Source of the DNA: Nocardioides panacis
GTDB lineage: Bacteria > Actinomycetota > Actinomycetes > Propionibacteriales > Nocardioidaceae
Assembly (NCBI RefSeq): GCF_019039255.1
Contig: NZ_CP077062.1
Coordinates: 124,001 to 188,000 of the forward strand
DNA: 64,000 bases
Reading direction: 5' to 3'
This document shows positions 1 through 8,279 of this stretch, one piece after another. The notes beneath the pieces are model-generated. The model had not been told where the DNA came from. It searched no databases and saw nothing but the letters and a program-made list of their open reading frames with translations. A program made the position numbers and the translations under genes. The first letter of the stretch is position 1. The number at the start of each line of letters is the position of its first letter.

Positions 1-1
1 C

Positions 2-1046
2 TACGTCTGGACGCCCGGCGAGCTCGTCGAGGTGCTCGGCGCCGACGACGGCGCCTGGGCCGCCGCGCTGCTGGAGGTCACCACGGACGGCACGTTCGAG
101 CACGGCCAGTCCACGCTGCAGCTGCTCGCCGACCCCGACGACCCCGACCGCTGGGAGTCGGTGCGCGGCCGGCTGCTCGCGGCCCGGGGGCACCGGGTGC
201 GCCCGGCCCGCGACGACAAGGTGGTAGCCGCCTGGAACGGCCTCGCGATCGCGTCCCTCGCCGAGGCGGGGGTCCTGCTCGGCGAGCAGCGGTACGTCGA
301 CGCGGCCGTCGACGCGGGACGGCTGATCGTCGACCGGCACCTGGACGGGAACCGCCTGCGCCGGGTCTCCCGGGACGGCGTCGTCGGCCGGCACGACGGC
401 GTGCTGGAGGACTACGCCTGCGTGGCGTCGGGCGCGCTGGCCCTGCTGTCGGCCACCGGCGACGTGACCTGGCTGGCGACCGCACGCACCCTGCTGGACG
501 TCGCGCTGACGGGCTTCGCGGCCGGGGACGGCGGCTTCTTCGACACCGCGGCGGACGCCGAGCCGCTGCTGTCGCGACCCCGCGACCCCTCCGACAACGC
601 CAGCCCCTCGGGGCAGTCGGCGCTCGTGCACGCGCTGCTCGGCTACGCCGCGGTCACCGGCTCCGGACGGCACCGCGACGCCGCCGAAGCCGCGCTGCGC
701 AACGTCCGCACGCTCGCCGAGCGCGTCCCGCGCTTCGCCGGCTGGTCGCTGGCCGCCGCGGAGGCCGCGCTGTCCGGTCCGCTCGAGGTGGCGGTGGTGG
801 GCGCCGACGGCGACCCGGCCCGCGCCGAGCTGGTCCGCGTGGCCCGCGCGTCCTCGGCGCCCGGCCTGGTCGTGGTGGCGGGGGAGGCCTCCGGGGGGGG
901 AGCCCGACCCGCGGGCGGTGCCGCTGCTGGACGGGCGGGGCCTCGTGGACGGCCGCCCGGCGGCGTACGTCTGCCGGGGGATGGTGTGCGACCGGCCGGT
1001 CACCGACCCGGCCGAGCTGGCCCGCGCCCTCGGCGTCCGGGGCTGA
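2..1046 (+). CDS. Thioredoxin-domain DUF255/YyaL-type protein, C-terminal part, frameshifted
   Basis: The gene enters from the left edge, so its N-terminal thioredoxin-like domain is not seen. What remains is the alpha-helical (six-hairpin glycosidase-like) part of the DUF255/YyaL/SPATA20 family, with the typical WNGLAI and DGVLEDYA motifs at about residues 75 and 133 of the visible part. The frame from base 2 runs until a run of eight G at 893-900. The true C-terminus then continues in the next frame (EPDPRAVPLLDGRG, then PAAYVCRGMVCDRPV) and stops at 1044-1046. Removing one G restores one continuous protein, so I treat this as one gene with a +1 shift, probably an assembly error. Function of the family is poorly defined. 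The M. tuberculosis counterpart, from memory Rv1084, lies next to the same neighbours. Confidence 0.8.
893..900 (+). other. G8 run carrying a +1 frameshift
   Basis: Upstream codons read GAG GCC TCC GGG GGG in one frame; downstream the family-like C-terminus reads GAG CCC GAC CCG in the next. One G too many in this run explains the break. Confidence 0.75.
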
Positions 1047-1240
1047 CGGAACGGGTCGGGACACAGCGAAGGGGAAGGCGCGGACGCCTTCCCCTTCGAG
1101 AGTTCGTGGTTCGTCAGGGCCCTTCGGGCTCATGGTGTGATCGCCTGGGTGACATGCGTGGCACCTCCGCTCGATCAGGTGAAAACCGTATCTTTCGACG
1201 GTAGACCCGTCGGCGGCGCCAGTAAAGGGGCGACGCCGTT

Positions 1241-1960
1241 TCAGCGCAGCGAGTACGTCGCGATCGAGACGCCCACGTAGTGCGTCACGAACGCCGCGAT
1301 CGTGAGGGTGTGGAACACCTCGTGGAAGCCGAACCAGCGCGGCGAGGGGTTCGGCCGCTGGAAGCCGTAGACCACGCCACCGACCGTGTAGAGCCCGCCG
1401 CCGACCGCCATCAGCACCCACACGGCGGTGTTCGCGTGCGCCACGAAGTCCCCGAAGTAGAAGACCGCGGCCCAGCCCAGCGCCATGTAGATCGGGGTGT
1501 AGAGCCAGCGGGGCGCGTCGTTCCAGAACACCCGGAACAGGACGCCGAGCACCGCACCCGTCCAGACCACGCTGAGCAGGACGACCCGGTCGGTGCCCTG
1601 GAGCAGCAGCAGCGTGAACGGCGTGTAGCTGCCGGCGATGAGCAGGAAGATGTTCGCGTGGTCGAAGCGGCGCAGGAACCGCCACACCCGCGGGCTCCAG
1701 GTGCCCCGGTGGTAGATCCCGGAGACGGTGAACAGCACCAGAGCCGAGGTCGCGAAGACCGCGGAGCCGATCCGGCTCGAGGCGGTGGGGGACAGGGCGA
1801 CCAGGACGATGCCGGCGGCCAGGGTCAGCGGGGCGCTGGCGGCGTGGATCCAGCCGCGCAGGTGCGGCTTGACCTCGCCGAGGGTCTCGCGGACCTGGTC
1901 GCCGATGCGCTCGGTGACGCCGGACGTGGCGGCGACGATGCGTTCGGTGCGGGGACTCAT
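1241..1960 (-). CDS. Hemolysin III / PAQR family membrane protein
   Basis: This is a 239-residue integral membrane protein of the hemolysin III (YqfA/PAQR) family, whose members have seven transmembrane helices and a zinc-type site. Visible family features are HAASAPLTLAAGIVL near residue 40, the SGIYHRG motif near residue 83, a DHANIFLLIAGSYTPF segment near residue 103, and a closing HEVFHTLTIAAFVTHYVG segment with the C-terminal histidines. I chose ATG 1960 (MSPRTERI) over the longer GTG start at 1993 because homologues begin there. It is divergent from the uppS-type gene, with 62 bases between the start codons. Physiological role in bacteria is unknown; despite the name there is little support for haemolysis. 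Confidence 0.88.
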   Translation of the reverse strand: MSPRTERIVAATSGVTERIGDQVRETLGEVKPHLRGWIHAASAPLTLAAGIVLVALSPTASSRIGSAVFATSALVLFTVSGIYHRGTWSPRVWRFLRRFDHANIFLLIAGSYTPFTLLLLQGTDRVVLLSVVWTGAVLGVLFRVFWNDAPRWLYTPIYMALGWAAVFYFGDFVAHANTAVWVLMAVGGGLYTVGGVVYGFQRPNPSPRWFGFHEVFHTLTIAAFVTHYVGVSIATYSLR

Positions 1961-2007
1961 CCGGCAACGGTAGCGGCGCGGACCCACGCGCACCGCCGTC
2001 CGGCCGA

Positions 2008-2013
2008 GTAAGG
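2008..2013 (+). promoter_or_regulatory. Probable -10 box of a leaderless promoter (uppS-type gene)
   Basis: TAAGGT lies 9 bases before GTG 2023. This fits a transcript starting at or next to the start codon and favours GTG 2023 over TTG 2014. Confidence 0.55.
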
Positions 2014-2022
2014 TTGCTCACC

Positions 2023-2799
2023 GTGGCGGACTGGAAGCGCGGGCTCCGGCGGGTGATCTATCCCGCCTACGAGGCGCGGGTCGTGCGCCGTCTGCCGGCC
2101 GACCGGCTGCCCCGGCACGTCGGGGTGATGCTGGACGGCAACCGCCGGTGGGCGAGGGCCGTCGGTCGCGACGCCGAGCACGGTCACCGGGCCGGTGCCG
2201 CGAACATCTCCCCGCTGCTCGAGTGGTGCGACGAGCTCGGCGTGAAGGTGGTCACCCTGTGGCTGCTCTCCACCGACAACCTCAACCGCCCCGCGGCCGA
2301 GCTGAACCCGCTGCTGGCGATCATCGAGGAGGTCGTCACCGACCTCGCCGCCGAGGGACGCTGGCGGCTGCACCCGGTCGGGGCGCTCGACCTGCTGCCC
2401 GCGGAGACCGCGCGACGGCTCAAGGAGGCCACCGAGGCGACCCGCGACGTCGACGGCATCATCGTCAACATCGCCGTCGGGTACGGCGGCCGGCGCGAGA
2501 TCGCGGACGCCGTACGTTCGCTGCTGCAGGAGCACGCGTCCAAGGGCACCTCGATCGAGGAGCTCGCGGAGATCCTCGACGTCGACCACATCGGCGAGCA
2601 CCTCTACACCAAGGGCCAGCCCGACCCGGACCTGGTGATCCGGACCTCCGGGGAGCAGCGGCTCGGCGGGTTCCTGCTCTGGCAGAGCGCGCACAGCGAG
2701 TTCTACTTCTGCGAGGCCTACTGGCCGGACTTCCGGCGGGTGGACTTCCTGCGCGCCGTCCGGGCGTACGCCGAGCGCGAGCGGCGCTACGGGGCCTGA
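2023..2799 (+). CDS. uppS: Short-chain Z-isoprenyl diphosphate synthase (Z,E-farnesyl diphosphate synthase type)
   Basis: This cytosolic cis-prenyltransferase of 258 residues condenses isopentenyl diphosphate with an allylic diphosphate. It carries the family diphosphate-binding motif MLDGNRRWAR (Asp near residue 38), the LSTDNLNRP loop near residue 84, VGYGGRREI near 153 and the C-terminal RTSGEQRLGGFLLWQ motif near 210. The sequence resembles, from memory, M. tuberculosis Rv1086, which makes the C15 omega,E,Z-farnesyl diphosphate primer for decaprenyl phosphate, more than long-chain UppS. The chain length of the product is therefore inferred. GTG 2023 is favoured as the start because a TAAGGT box lies 9 bases upstream; TTG 2014 is possible. 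The adjoining PhoH2 gene is on the same strand but separated by a 299-base leader. Confidence 0.9.
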   Translation: MADWKRGLRRVIYPAYEARVVRRLPADRLPRHVGVMLDGNRRWARAVGRDAEHGHRAGAANISPLLEWCDELGVKVVTLWLLSTDNLNRPAAELNPLLAIIEEVVTDLAAEGRWRLHPVGALDLLPAETARRLKEATEATRDVDGIIVNIAVGYGGRREIADAVRSLLQEHASKGTSIEELAEILDVDHIGEHLYTKGQPDPDLVIRTSGEQRLGGFLLWQSAHSEFYFCEAYWPDFRRVDFLRAVRAYAERERRYGA

Positions 2800-2994
2800 G
2801 CGGTGGGCCGGCCTCCTGACCTCGTCGCAGCGGGTCACCGCGGATTCTTAACCTCCCCGTCATCACGCGTGCGGGCGTGTCGTGCGACAACCGTCGTGCG
2901 GCAGGCTTACTTTCGAAGCGATGGCGAGTGGGGAAGCTCGCCGTTTCGGGAGGCCCGTTCGTGAGCAGTCGCGACCTAGCTCGACTTGTCGAGA

Positions 2995-3022
2995 CCCGGA
3001 AGTCCGCACTCGGACTTTCGGG
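2995..3022 (+). other. 12-bp RNA hairpin in the phoH2 leader
   Basis: Arms 2995-3006 (CCCGGAAGTCCG) and 3011-3022 (CGGACTTTCGGG) pair over 12 positions with one G-T wobble and a CACT loop. No T run follows, so it is not a typical intrinsic terminator; it may be a structured 5' leader or processing site. Confidence 0.6.
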
Positions 3023-3028
3023 CCTGAT

Positions 3029-3061
3029 CCCGGTCCGTGTGCGTGACCTAACAGGACCGGG
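3029..3061 (+). other. 8-bp stem hairpin in the phoH2 leader
   Basis: CCCGGTCC (3029-3036) and GGACCGGG (3054-3061) are perfectly complementary around a 17-base loop. It follows directly on the previous hairpin and ends 37 bases before the phoH2 start codon. Confidence 0.5.
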
Positions 3062-3098
3062 GTGCGGGTGCGCGCGTCGGTTCGCGAGGGGATGAACC

Positions 3099-4541
3099 GT
3101 GGTCGAAAGCTCGAGCCCCACCTCGTCAGCAGCCTCACCCGTGACGTCCGCGCCGACGGGGGCGACGGGGTCGACGGTGCCATCGGGGCCGTCGGTGCCA
3201 TCGGGGCCGTCGGGGCCGCGTCGTCCCGCCCGGACCGCGTCACCCGTGCCCGGCACCCGCACCTACGTCCTCGACACCAGCGTGCTGCTCGCCGACCCCG
3301 GCGCGCTCCGCCGGTTCGAGGAGCACGAGGTGGTCCTGCCGGTGGTGGTGATCACCGAGCTCGAGGGCAAGCGCAACCACCCCGAGCTGGGGTACTTCGC
3401 CCGCGCCGCGCTGCGCTCGCTCGACGAGCTGCGGGTCCTGCACGGCCGCCTCGACGAGCCCGTCCCGGTCGGTGAGCACGGCGGCACGATCCGGGTCGAG
3501 CTCAACCACACCGACCCGACCTCGCTGCCCTCGGGCTTCCGGCTCGGCGACAACGACTCACGGATCCTGGCGGTCGCCTCCAACCTCGCCGAGGAGGGCT
3601 TCGAGGTCACCCTGGTCTCCAAGGACCTCCCGATGCGGATCAAGGCCTCGGCCGTCGGGCTCGACGCCCAGGAGTACCTCGCCGAGCTCGCCGTGGAGTC
3701 CGGCTGGACCGGGATGGCCGAGATGGAGGTCGGCGCGGCCGAGCTCGACGAGCTGTACGACGACGGGGTGCTCGACCTGGAGCCGGCCCGGGAGCTGCCC
3801 TGCCACACCGGGCTGGTGCTGCTCTCGGACCGGGGCAGCGCGCTGGGCCGGGTGAAGGCCGACAAGCAGGTGCACCTCGTGCGCGGCGACGCGAGCGCCT
3901 TCGGGGTGCACGGCCGCTCGGCCGAGCAGCGGATCGCCCTCGAGCTGCTGCTCGACCCCGAGGTCGGCATCGTGTCGCTCGGCGGCCGGGCCGGCACCGG
4001 CAAGTCGGCGATGGCGCTGTGCGCGGGCCTCGAGGCGGTGATGGAGCGCCGCCAGCACAAGAAGGTGGTGGTCTTCCGCCCGCTGTTCGCGGTCGGCGGC
4101 CAGGAGCTCGGCTACCTCCCCGGCAACGAGAACGAGAAGATGTCCCCCTGGGGCCAGGCGGTCTTCGACACCCTGGGCGCGCTGACCACCCCGGACGTCA
4201 TCGACGAGGTGCTCGACCGCGGGATGCTCGAGGTGCTGCCGCTCACGCACATCCGCGGCCGCTCGCTGCACGACGCCTTCGTGATCGTGGACGAGGCCCA
4301 GTCCCTCGAGCGCAACGTGCTGCTCACCGTGCTGTCCCGGATCGGCGCCAACTCCAAGGTGGTGCTCACCCACGACGTGGCGCAGCGCGACAACCTCCGG
4401 GTCGGCCGGCACGACGGTGTGGTCGCCGTGGTCGAGAAGCTCAAGGGCCACCCGCTGTTCGCGCACGTCACCCTCACCAGGTCCGAGCGCTCGCCGATCG
4501 CGGCGCTGGTGACCGAGATGCTGGAGAACGTCGTCCTGTAA
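3099..4541 (+). CDS. phoH2: PhoH2-type PIN-PhoH fusion: ribonuclease/RNA helicase-like ATPase
   Basis: This 480-residue protein joins an N-terminal PIN ribonuclease domain to a C-terminal PhoH ATPase. PIN acids are visible in [12 protein letters not shown] (Asp 59), VITELEG and LGDNDSRIL. The ATPase has a Walker [11 protein letters not shown] near residue 295 and a Walker B VIVDEAQ near 394. In mycobacteria PhoH2 cuts and unwinds RNA and is reported to be controlled by a small upstream partner, PhoAT; no clear PhoAT is visible here. GTG 3099 is preceded by AGGGG at a 7-base spacing, so I keep it. It adds a Ser/Pro/Gly-rich tail (residues 1-50) encoded by an imperfect repeat of a GTCGGTGCCATCGGGGCC-like unit; a start at GTG 3246 just before the PIN domain lacks a ribosome site. 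A terminator follows. Confidence 0.9.
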   Translation: MVESSSPTSSAASPVTSAPTGATGSTVPSGPSVPSGPSGPRRPARTASPVPGTRTYVLDTSVLLADPGALRRFEEHEVVLPVVVITELEGKRNHPELGYFARAALRSLDELRVLHGRLDEPVPVGEHGGTIRVELNHTDPTSLPSGFRLGDNDSRILAVASNLAEEGFEVTLVSKDLPMRIKASAVGLDAQEYLAELAVESGWTGMAEMEVGAAELDELYDDGVLDLEPARELPCHTGLVLLSDRGSALGRVKADKQVHLVRGDASAFGVHGRSAEQRIALELLLDPEVGIVSLGGRAGTGKSAMALCAGLEAVMERRQHKKVVVFRPLFAVGGQELGYLPGNENEKMSPWGQAVFDTLGALTTPDVIDEVLDRGMLEVLPLTHIRGRSLHDAFVIVDEAQSLERNVLLTVLSRIGANSKVVLTHDVAQRDNLRVGRHDGVVAVVEKLKGHPLFAHVTLTRSERSPIAALVTEMLENVVL

Positions 4542-4581
4542 CGATTTCCACACCCTGCGGCACCCTCGCGGCGTTCCTGAG

Positions 4582-4624
4582 CCGCCGGCCGACCCCGTCG
4601 CGACGGGAGCGGCCGGCGGTTTCG
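4582..4624 (+). terminator. Intrinsic terminator after phoH2
   Basis: CCGCCGGCCG (4582-4591) pairs perfectly with CGGCCGGCGG (4610-4619), followed by TTTCGTC. Confidence 0.65.
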
Positions 4625-4841
4625 TCGGTCCGGGACGGCCGGCGGTGCGGGATCGGCGGGCACGGGCGGCATCTCGCGAAAAATCTTCGTTCGGGCGTGT
4701 ATCTGCCCACTTCGGGGTCATCGTCTCGACTGGTGGACATTCCTGGTCACGCTCAGGTCACGACGCTGCATGTCGTGGACACCCGGGAGTGGGGGCTGTA
4801 GAAAAAGCCTGTTCGCCCGGTGTGGCCCCTGTCACATGCCA

Positions 4842-4861
4842 TGTCGGGTGTGCACCCGACA
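4842..4861. promoter_or_regulatory. 20-bp palindrome, candidate operator of the sugar importer operon
   Basis: TGTCGGGTG and CACCCGACA are perfect inverted arms around a 2-base centre, just upstream of the ribosome site and 19 bases before ATG 4881. A 2-base centre favours a repressor site over an RNA hairpin. No regulator gene is adjacent. Confidence 0.5.
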
Positions 4862-4880
4862 CGAGCGAAGGGAGCCGCAC

Positions 4881-6168
4881 ATGCGGCGCAAGGCAATGGC
4901 TGTTGCAGTGGCAGCCACCACATTCTTCGGGCTGGCAGCCTGTGGCGGAGGGGACAGCGGCGGCGCGTCCTCGTCCACCAAGATCGAGGGCGTCGGTCCG
5001 ATCACGCTGGTCCAGGGCAAGGACACCTCCGGCTTCGTGCAGGGGGGTCCTGGACAAGTGGAACGCGAAGAACCCGGACCAGAAGGCCCGGCTGATCGAG
5101 CTCCCGCAGGACGCGGACTCGCAGCGCGAGAAGATGATCCAGAACGCCCAGACCAAGTCCGACGCCTACGACGTGCTGGTCACCGACGTCGTGTGGACCT
5201 CGGAGTTCGCAGCCAACCGCGTGCTGATCCCGCTCCCCGAGAGCGAGTTCCCGCTGGACAAGATGCTGAAGCCCGTCGTCGACACGACGAAGTACCTCGA
5301 CAAGTTCTACGCGGCGCCCTCGTCGTCCGACGGCGGCATGCTCTACTACCGCACCGACCTGCTCAAGGGCGCCGGGATCACCGACCCGCCGAAGACGTGG
5401 GACGAGCTGATCGCGGACTGCAAGAAGGTCCAGGCCACGCCCGCGGGCAAGGGCGTGAACTGCTACGCCGGCCAGTTCGAGAAGTACGAAGGCCTCACCG
5501 TGAACGCCTCCGAGGTCATCAACGGTGCGGGCGGCCAGGTGACCGACGACGCCGGCAAGCCGGACGTCGACACCGCCGAGGCCGCCAAGGGCCTGGACTT
5601 CCTGGTGAACGGCTTCAAGCAGGGGTACATCCCCAAGGAAGCCATCACCTACAAGGAGGAGGAAGGCCGGATGGCCTTCCAGGCCGGCAAGCTGATCTTC
5701 CAGCGCCAGTGGCCCTACCAGTACAACCTGGCCAACGGCGACGAGGGCACCAAGGTGAAGGGCAAGTTCGCCGTGGCGCCGCTCCCGGGCCTCGACGGTC
5801 CGGGTGCCTCCAGCCTCGGTGGCCACAACCTGGGCATCTCGACGTACTCCGCCCACAAGAAGTCGGCGCTCGACTTCATCAAGTTCTACACGAGCGAGGA
5901 GAACCAGAAGGCCAACCTCGAGCTCGCCTCGCAGGCGCCGACGTTCACCGACCTGTACGACGACAAGGCGCTGCAGGACAAGTACCCGTACCTCACCACC
6001 CTGCGCGACTCGATCAACAACGCGGTCCCGCGTCCGCGCGTCGTCCGGTACGGCGACGCCTCGACCGCGATCCAGGACGCGGCCTACGCTGCGCTGACCG
6101 GCACCAAGAGCTCGGCTGACGCGCTCAAGGGTCTGCAGTCGCAGCTGACCGAGATCACCGGAAAGTGA
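4881..6168 (+). CDS. Sugar ABC importer, lipoprotein binding protein (family 1), frameshifted
   Basis: This is an extracytoplasmic solute-binding lipoprotein that delivers an oligosaccharide to the two permeases downstream. The N-terminus has a signal peptide with a lipobox ending in Cys 21 (GLAAC), then a Gly/Ser linker. The body reads VLDKWNAKNPDQ, then SSSDGGMLYYRTDLL, GHNLGISTYS and a C-terminal helix, typical of trehalose/maltose-type binding proteins. The signal peptide (frame from ATG 4881) and the body lie in different frames. They join after removing one G from the run at 5042-5047, giving about 428 residues. The ribosome site GAAGGGAG supports ATG 4881. The adjacent alpha-glucosidase suggests an alpha-linked disaccharide such as trehalose or maltose as ligand; this is inferred. 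Confidence 0.85.
5042..5047 (+). other. G6 run carrying a +1 frameshift in the sugar-binding protein
   Basis: The frame of ATG 4881 reads GTG CAG GGG GGT here, whereas the family-like body needs GTG CAG GGG GTC CTG GAC. One surplus G explains the break. Confidence 0.75.
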
Positions 6169-6200
6169 CCTCGAGCCTGTTCGGATGATGCGTCCGTGTC

Positions 6201-6234
6201 GGTGGGGTGAGGGTCGAGAGACCCTCACCCCACC
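6201..6234 (+). other. 15-bp perfect hairpin between binding protein and first permease
   Basis: GGTGGGGTGAGGGTC (6201-6215) pairs perfectly with 6220-6234 around a GAGA loop. It starts 32 bases after the binding-protein stop and has no T run. In position it resembles the malE-malF type intergenic hairpins that stabilise the upstream mRNA and lower expression of the permeases. Confidence 0.75.
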
Positions 6235-6255
6235 GCACACGACCTAGGAGGGAAC

Positions 6256-7275
6256 ATGGCAGTTGCGGCACCGGCCCCGGTGGGTTCGCGGGGCAAGAAG
6301 ACCAAGGAGTGGAAGTCTCCCGACGAGGGACAGGGACGCCTGGCAGCCATCATGCTGTCGCCGACGTTCCTGGTCCTGATCCTGGTGATCGGCCTGCCGA
6401 TCCTGCTGGGCATCAGGCAGTCCTTCTACACGACCGGCGGTCTCGACGCACAGGGCTTCGCGATCGAGGGCGACCAGTTCAACGGCCTCAAGAACTACAC
6501 GGCGATCTTCCACGGGGCGACCGCTGACCGGTTCTGGAACGCCTTCTACGTCACCACGCTCTTCACGGTCGTCTGCGTCGTCATCGAGACGGTCATCGGC
6601 ACGGCGATGGCGCTGATCATGAACCGCGCGTTCAAGGGCCGCAGCCTGATCCGGGCCAGCATCCTCATCCCGTGGGCGATCCCGACCGTGGTCTCCGCGG
6701 TGCTGTGGAAGTGGATCTTCAACGCCAACGGTGTCGCCAACGACGTGCTCGGCAACCAGATCCTGTGGTCCACCGACGGCATCCAGGCCCAGATGGCGGT
6801 CATCATCGCGGACACCTGGAAGACCGCCCCGTTCATCGGTCTGCTGGTGCTCGCCGGCCTCCAGGTCATCCCCGAGGAGGTCTACGAGGCGGCCAAGATC
6901 GACGGCTCGAGCACCTGGAACTCCTTCCTGCACATCACGCTGCCGCTGGTGAAGCCCGCGCTGCTGGTGGCGGTCCTGTTCCGCATGCTCCAGACGCTGG
7001 CGATGTTCGACCTCCCGTACGTCCTGGTGGGCAAGGGCAAACCGAGCGTCGAGACGCTGTCGATCCTCGCCCAACAGGAGAGCGTGAACACGAGATACGG
7101 ACCAGCGGCGGCGTACGCCGTGCTGCTGTTCCTCTACCTCGTGCTCCTGGCCTACGCCTTCATCAAGCTCCTCGGTGCCGACGTGATCGGTGACGCGGCG
7201 CCGAAGCGGGCCAAGGTCAAGGGTCAGAAGCGGTCCAAGGTCGGCAGGTCGGTCGCGAAGGGAGACATGCCGTGA
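6256..7275 (+). CDS. Sugar ABC importer permease (MalF type)
   Basis: This 339-residue membrane protein forms half of the channel of the sugar importer. A hydrophilic N-terminal tail (residues 1-30) precedes six predicted membrane segments. The EAA loop that contacts the ATPase reads YEAAKIDGSSTWNSFLHITLP near residues 213-233. The C-terminus is a Lys/Arg-rich tail of about 25 residues, unusual but outside the channel. A strong ribosome site (AGGAGGG, 6246-6252) precedes ATG 6256, as expected for separate initiation after the hairpin at 6201-6234. It overlaps the next permease gene by four bases. Confidence 0.92.
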   Translation: MAVAAPAPVGSRGKKTKEWKSPDEGQGRLAAIMLSPTFLVLILVIGLPILLGIRQSFYTTGGLDAQGFAIEGDQFNGLKNYTAIFHGATADRFWNAFYVTTLFTVVCVVIETVIGTAMALIMNRAFKGRSLIRASILIPWAIPTVVSAVLWKWIFNANGVANDVLGNQILWSTDGIQAQMAVIIADTWKTAPFIGLLVLAGLQVIPEEVYEAAKIDGSSTWNSFLHITLPLVKPALLVAVLFRMLQTLAMFDLPYVLVGKGKPSVETLSILAQQESVNTRYGPAAAYAVLLFLYLVLLAYAFIKLLGADVIGDAAPKRAKVKGQKRSKVGRSVAKGDMP

Positions 7276-8186
7276 GCGCACAGGCACCGTCCGCAAGCCA
7301 GGCGGAGAACAAGGTGGCCGACGCGCCGCCCCCGCGCAAGGTGAGCCAGGCAACCGCCGCCGGGAACCGGGTCCGCAAGACCGCGGTCTACGTCGGCATC
7401 GCCGTCATCATCCTCTACTGCCTGGCGCCGTTCTACTGGATGATCGTGACCAGCCTGCGCAAGCCGGCCGAGGTCTTCGAGAAGGCAGCCGTGCCGTCCC
7501 CGCCGTCGTTCCAGAACTACACGGCGGTCTTCGACCCGGTGAACAACTTCGCCCGCGCGCTGCTCAACTCGATCATCGTGGCCGGCGTGACGACGGTCGC
7601 GGTGCTGATCATCGGTGTCTTCGCGGCGTACGCCCTGGCCCGGCTGGACTTCCGGGGCAAGAACCTCGCCCTGAGCGCCATCATCGCGACCTCGATGTTC
7701 CCGGGCATCGCGCTCGTCGTGCCGCTGCTGAAGATCTTCACCGACATCGGCTGGATCAACACCTACCAGGCGCTGATCCTGCCGAGCATGTCGTTCGCGC
7801 TGCCGCTGTCCGTGTGGAACCTGACCGCGTTCTTCCGGCAGATGCCGCAGGAGCTCGAGCAGGCCGCCATGGTCGACGGCTGCACGCAGTGGCAGGCGTT
7901 CCGCAAGGTCATCCTGCCGATCGCGGCGCCCGGCGTGTTCACGACCGCGATCATCGCGTTCGTGGCCGCGTGGAACGAGTTCATCATCGCGCTGACGATG
8001 ACCAACAAGTCGGACTTCTTCACCGCGGTCGTGGCGATCTCGCAGTTCCAGGGCAAGACCGGCCGGGACATCCCGGTCGGCAGCCAGATGGCGGCCGGCG
8101 TGATCCTGACGATCCCGCTGATCATCATGGTGCTCGCCTTCCAGCGCCGGATCGTGAGCGGTCTGACCGCGGGCGGCGTGAAGTAG
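7272..8186 (+). CDS. Sugar ABC importer permease (MalG type)
   Basis: This 304-residue second channel subunit starts at GTG 7272, overlapping the stop of the first permease, so the two are translationally coupled. It has about six membrane segments and the EAA loop LEQAAMVDGCTQWQAFRKVILP near residues 195-216. No ATPase gene follows. The operon continues after a hairpin with a GH13 glucosidase. The missing ATPase is probably the MsiK-type protein at 19809-20888. Confidence 0.92.
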   Translation: MSAQAPSASQAENKVADAPPPRKVSQATAAGNRVRKTAVYVGIAVIILYCLAPFYWMIVTSLRKPAEVFEKAAVPSPPSFQNYTAVFDPVNNFARALLNSIIVAGVTTVAVLIIGVFAAYALARLDFRGKNLALSAIIATSMFPGIALVVPLLKIFTDIGWINTYQALILPSMSFALPLSVWNLTAFFRQMPQELEQAAMVDGCTQWQAFRKVILPIAAPGVFTTAIIAFVAAWNEFIIALTMTNKSDFFTAVVAISQFQGKTGRDIPVGSQMAAGVILTIPLIIMVLAFQRRIVSGLTAGGVK

Positions 8187-8209
8187 CCCGCACCAGCCAG
8201 TACGTCGCA

Positions 8210-8239
8210 GCGCCCCGTAGCCGTCCGGCTGCGGGGCGC
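8210..8239 (+). terminator. Hairpin after the sugar permease genes
   Basis: GCGCCCCGTAGCC (8210-8222) pairs with GGCTGCGGGGCGC (8227-8239) over 13 positions with one wobble and a GTCC loop. Only a weak T stretch follows, so readthrough into the glucosidase gene is possible. Confidence 0.55.
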
Positions 8240-8279
8240 TCGACGTTTCGGACACGCCGGGTTGGTGTAGGTATCACCC

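Larger units (their letters stand above)
2800..3098 (+). other. Long leader between uppS-type gene and phoH2, with two hairpins and a weak small ORF
   Basis: This 299-base gap has lower GC than its surroundings. It holds two perfect or near-perfect hairpins (2995-3022 and 3029-3061). A 72-codon ORF (2877-3095, GTG start) ends four bases before the phoH2 GTG. That ORF uses rare codons for this genome (TTA, CTA, CTT, GTT), so it is either noncoding or foreign in origin. A ribosome-binding site AGGGG at 3087-3091 precedes phoH2. Confidence 0.5.
4542..4880 (+). other. Intergenic region before the sugar importer operon
   Basis: This 339-base gap holds the phoH2 terminator (4582-4624), an inverted repeat CACGAC-N7-GTCGTG around 4758-4776 and the 20-bp palindrome at 4842-4861. 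A ribosome site GAAGGGAG lies at about 4867-4874. I see no convincing gene in it. Confidence 0.6.

Noticed and set aside
654-2021. Very long antisense and out-of-frame ORFs (this and many others across the window)
   Set aside because: High GC removes stop codons from shadow frames; these translate to Arg/Pro/Ala/Gly-rich low-complexity protein opposite well-recognised genes.
2877-3095. 72-codon ORF before phoH2 as a gene
   Set aside because: Codon use (TTA, CTA, CTT, GTT) is unlike the genome and no family is recognised; kept only as part of the leader finding.
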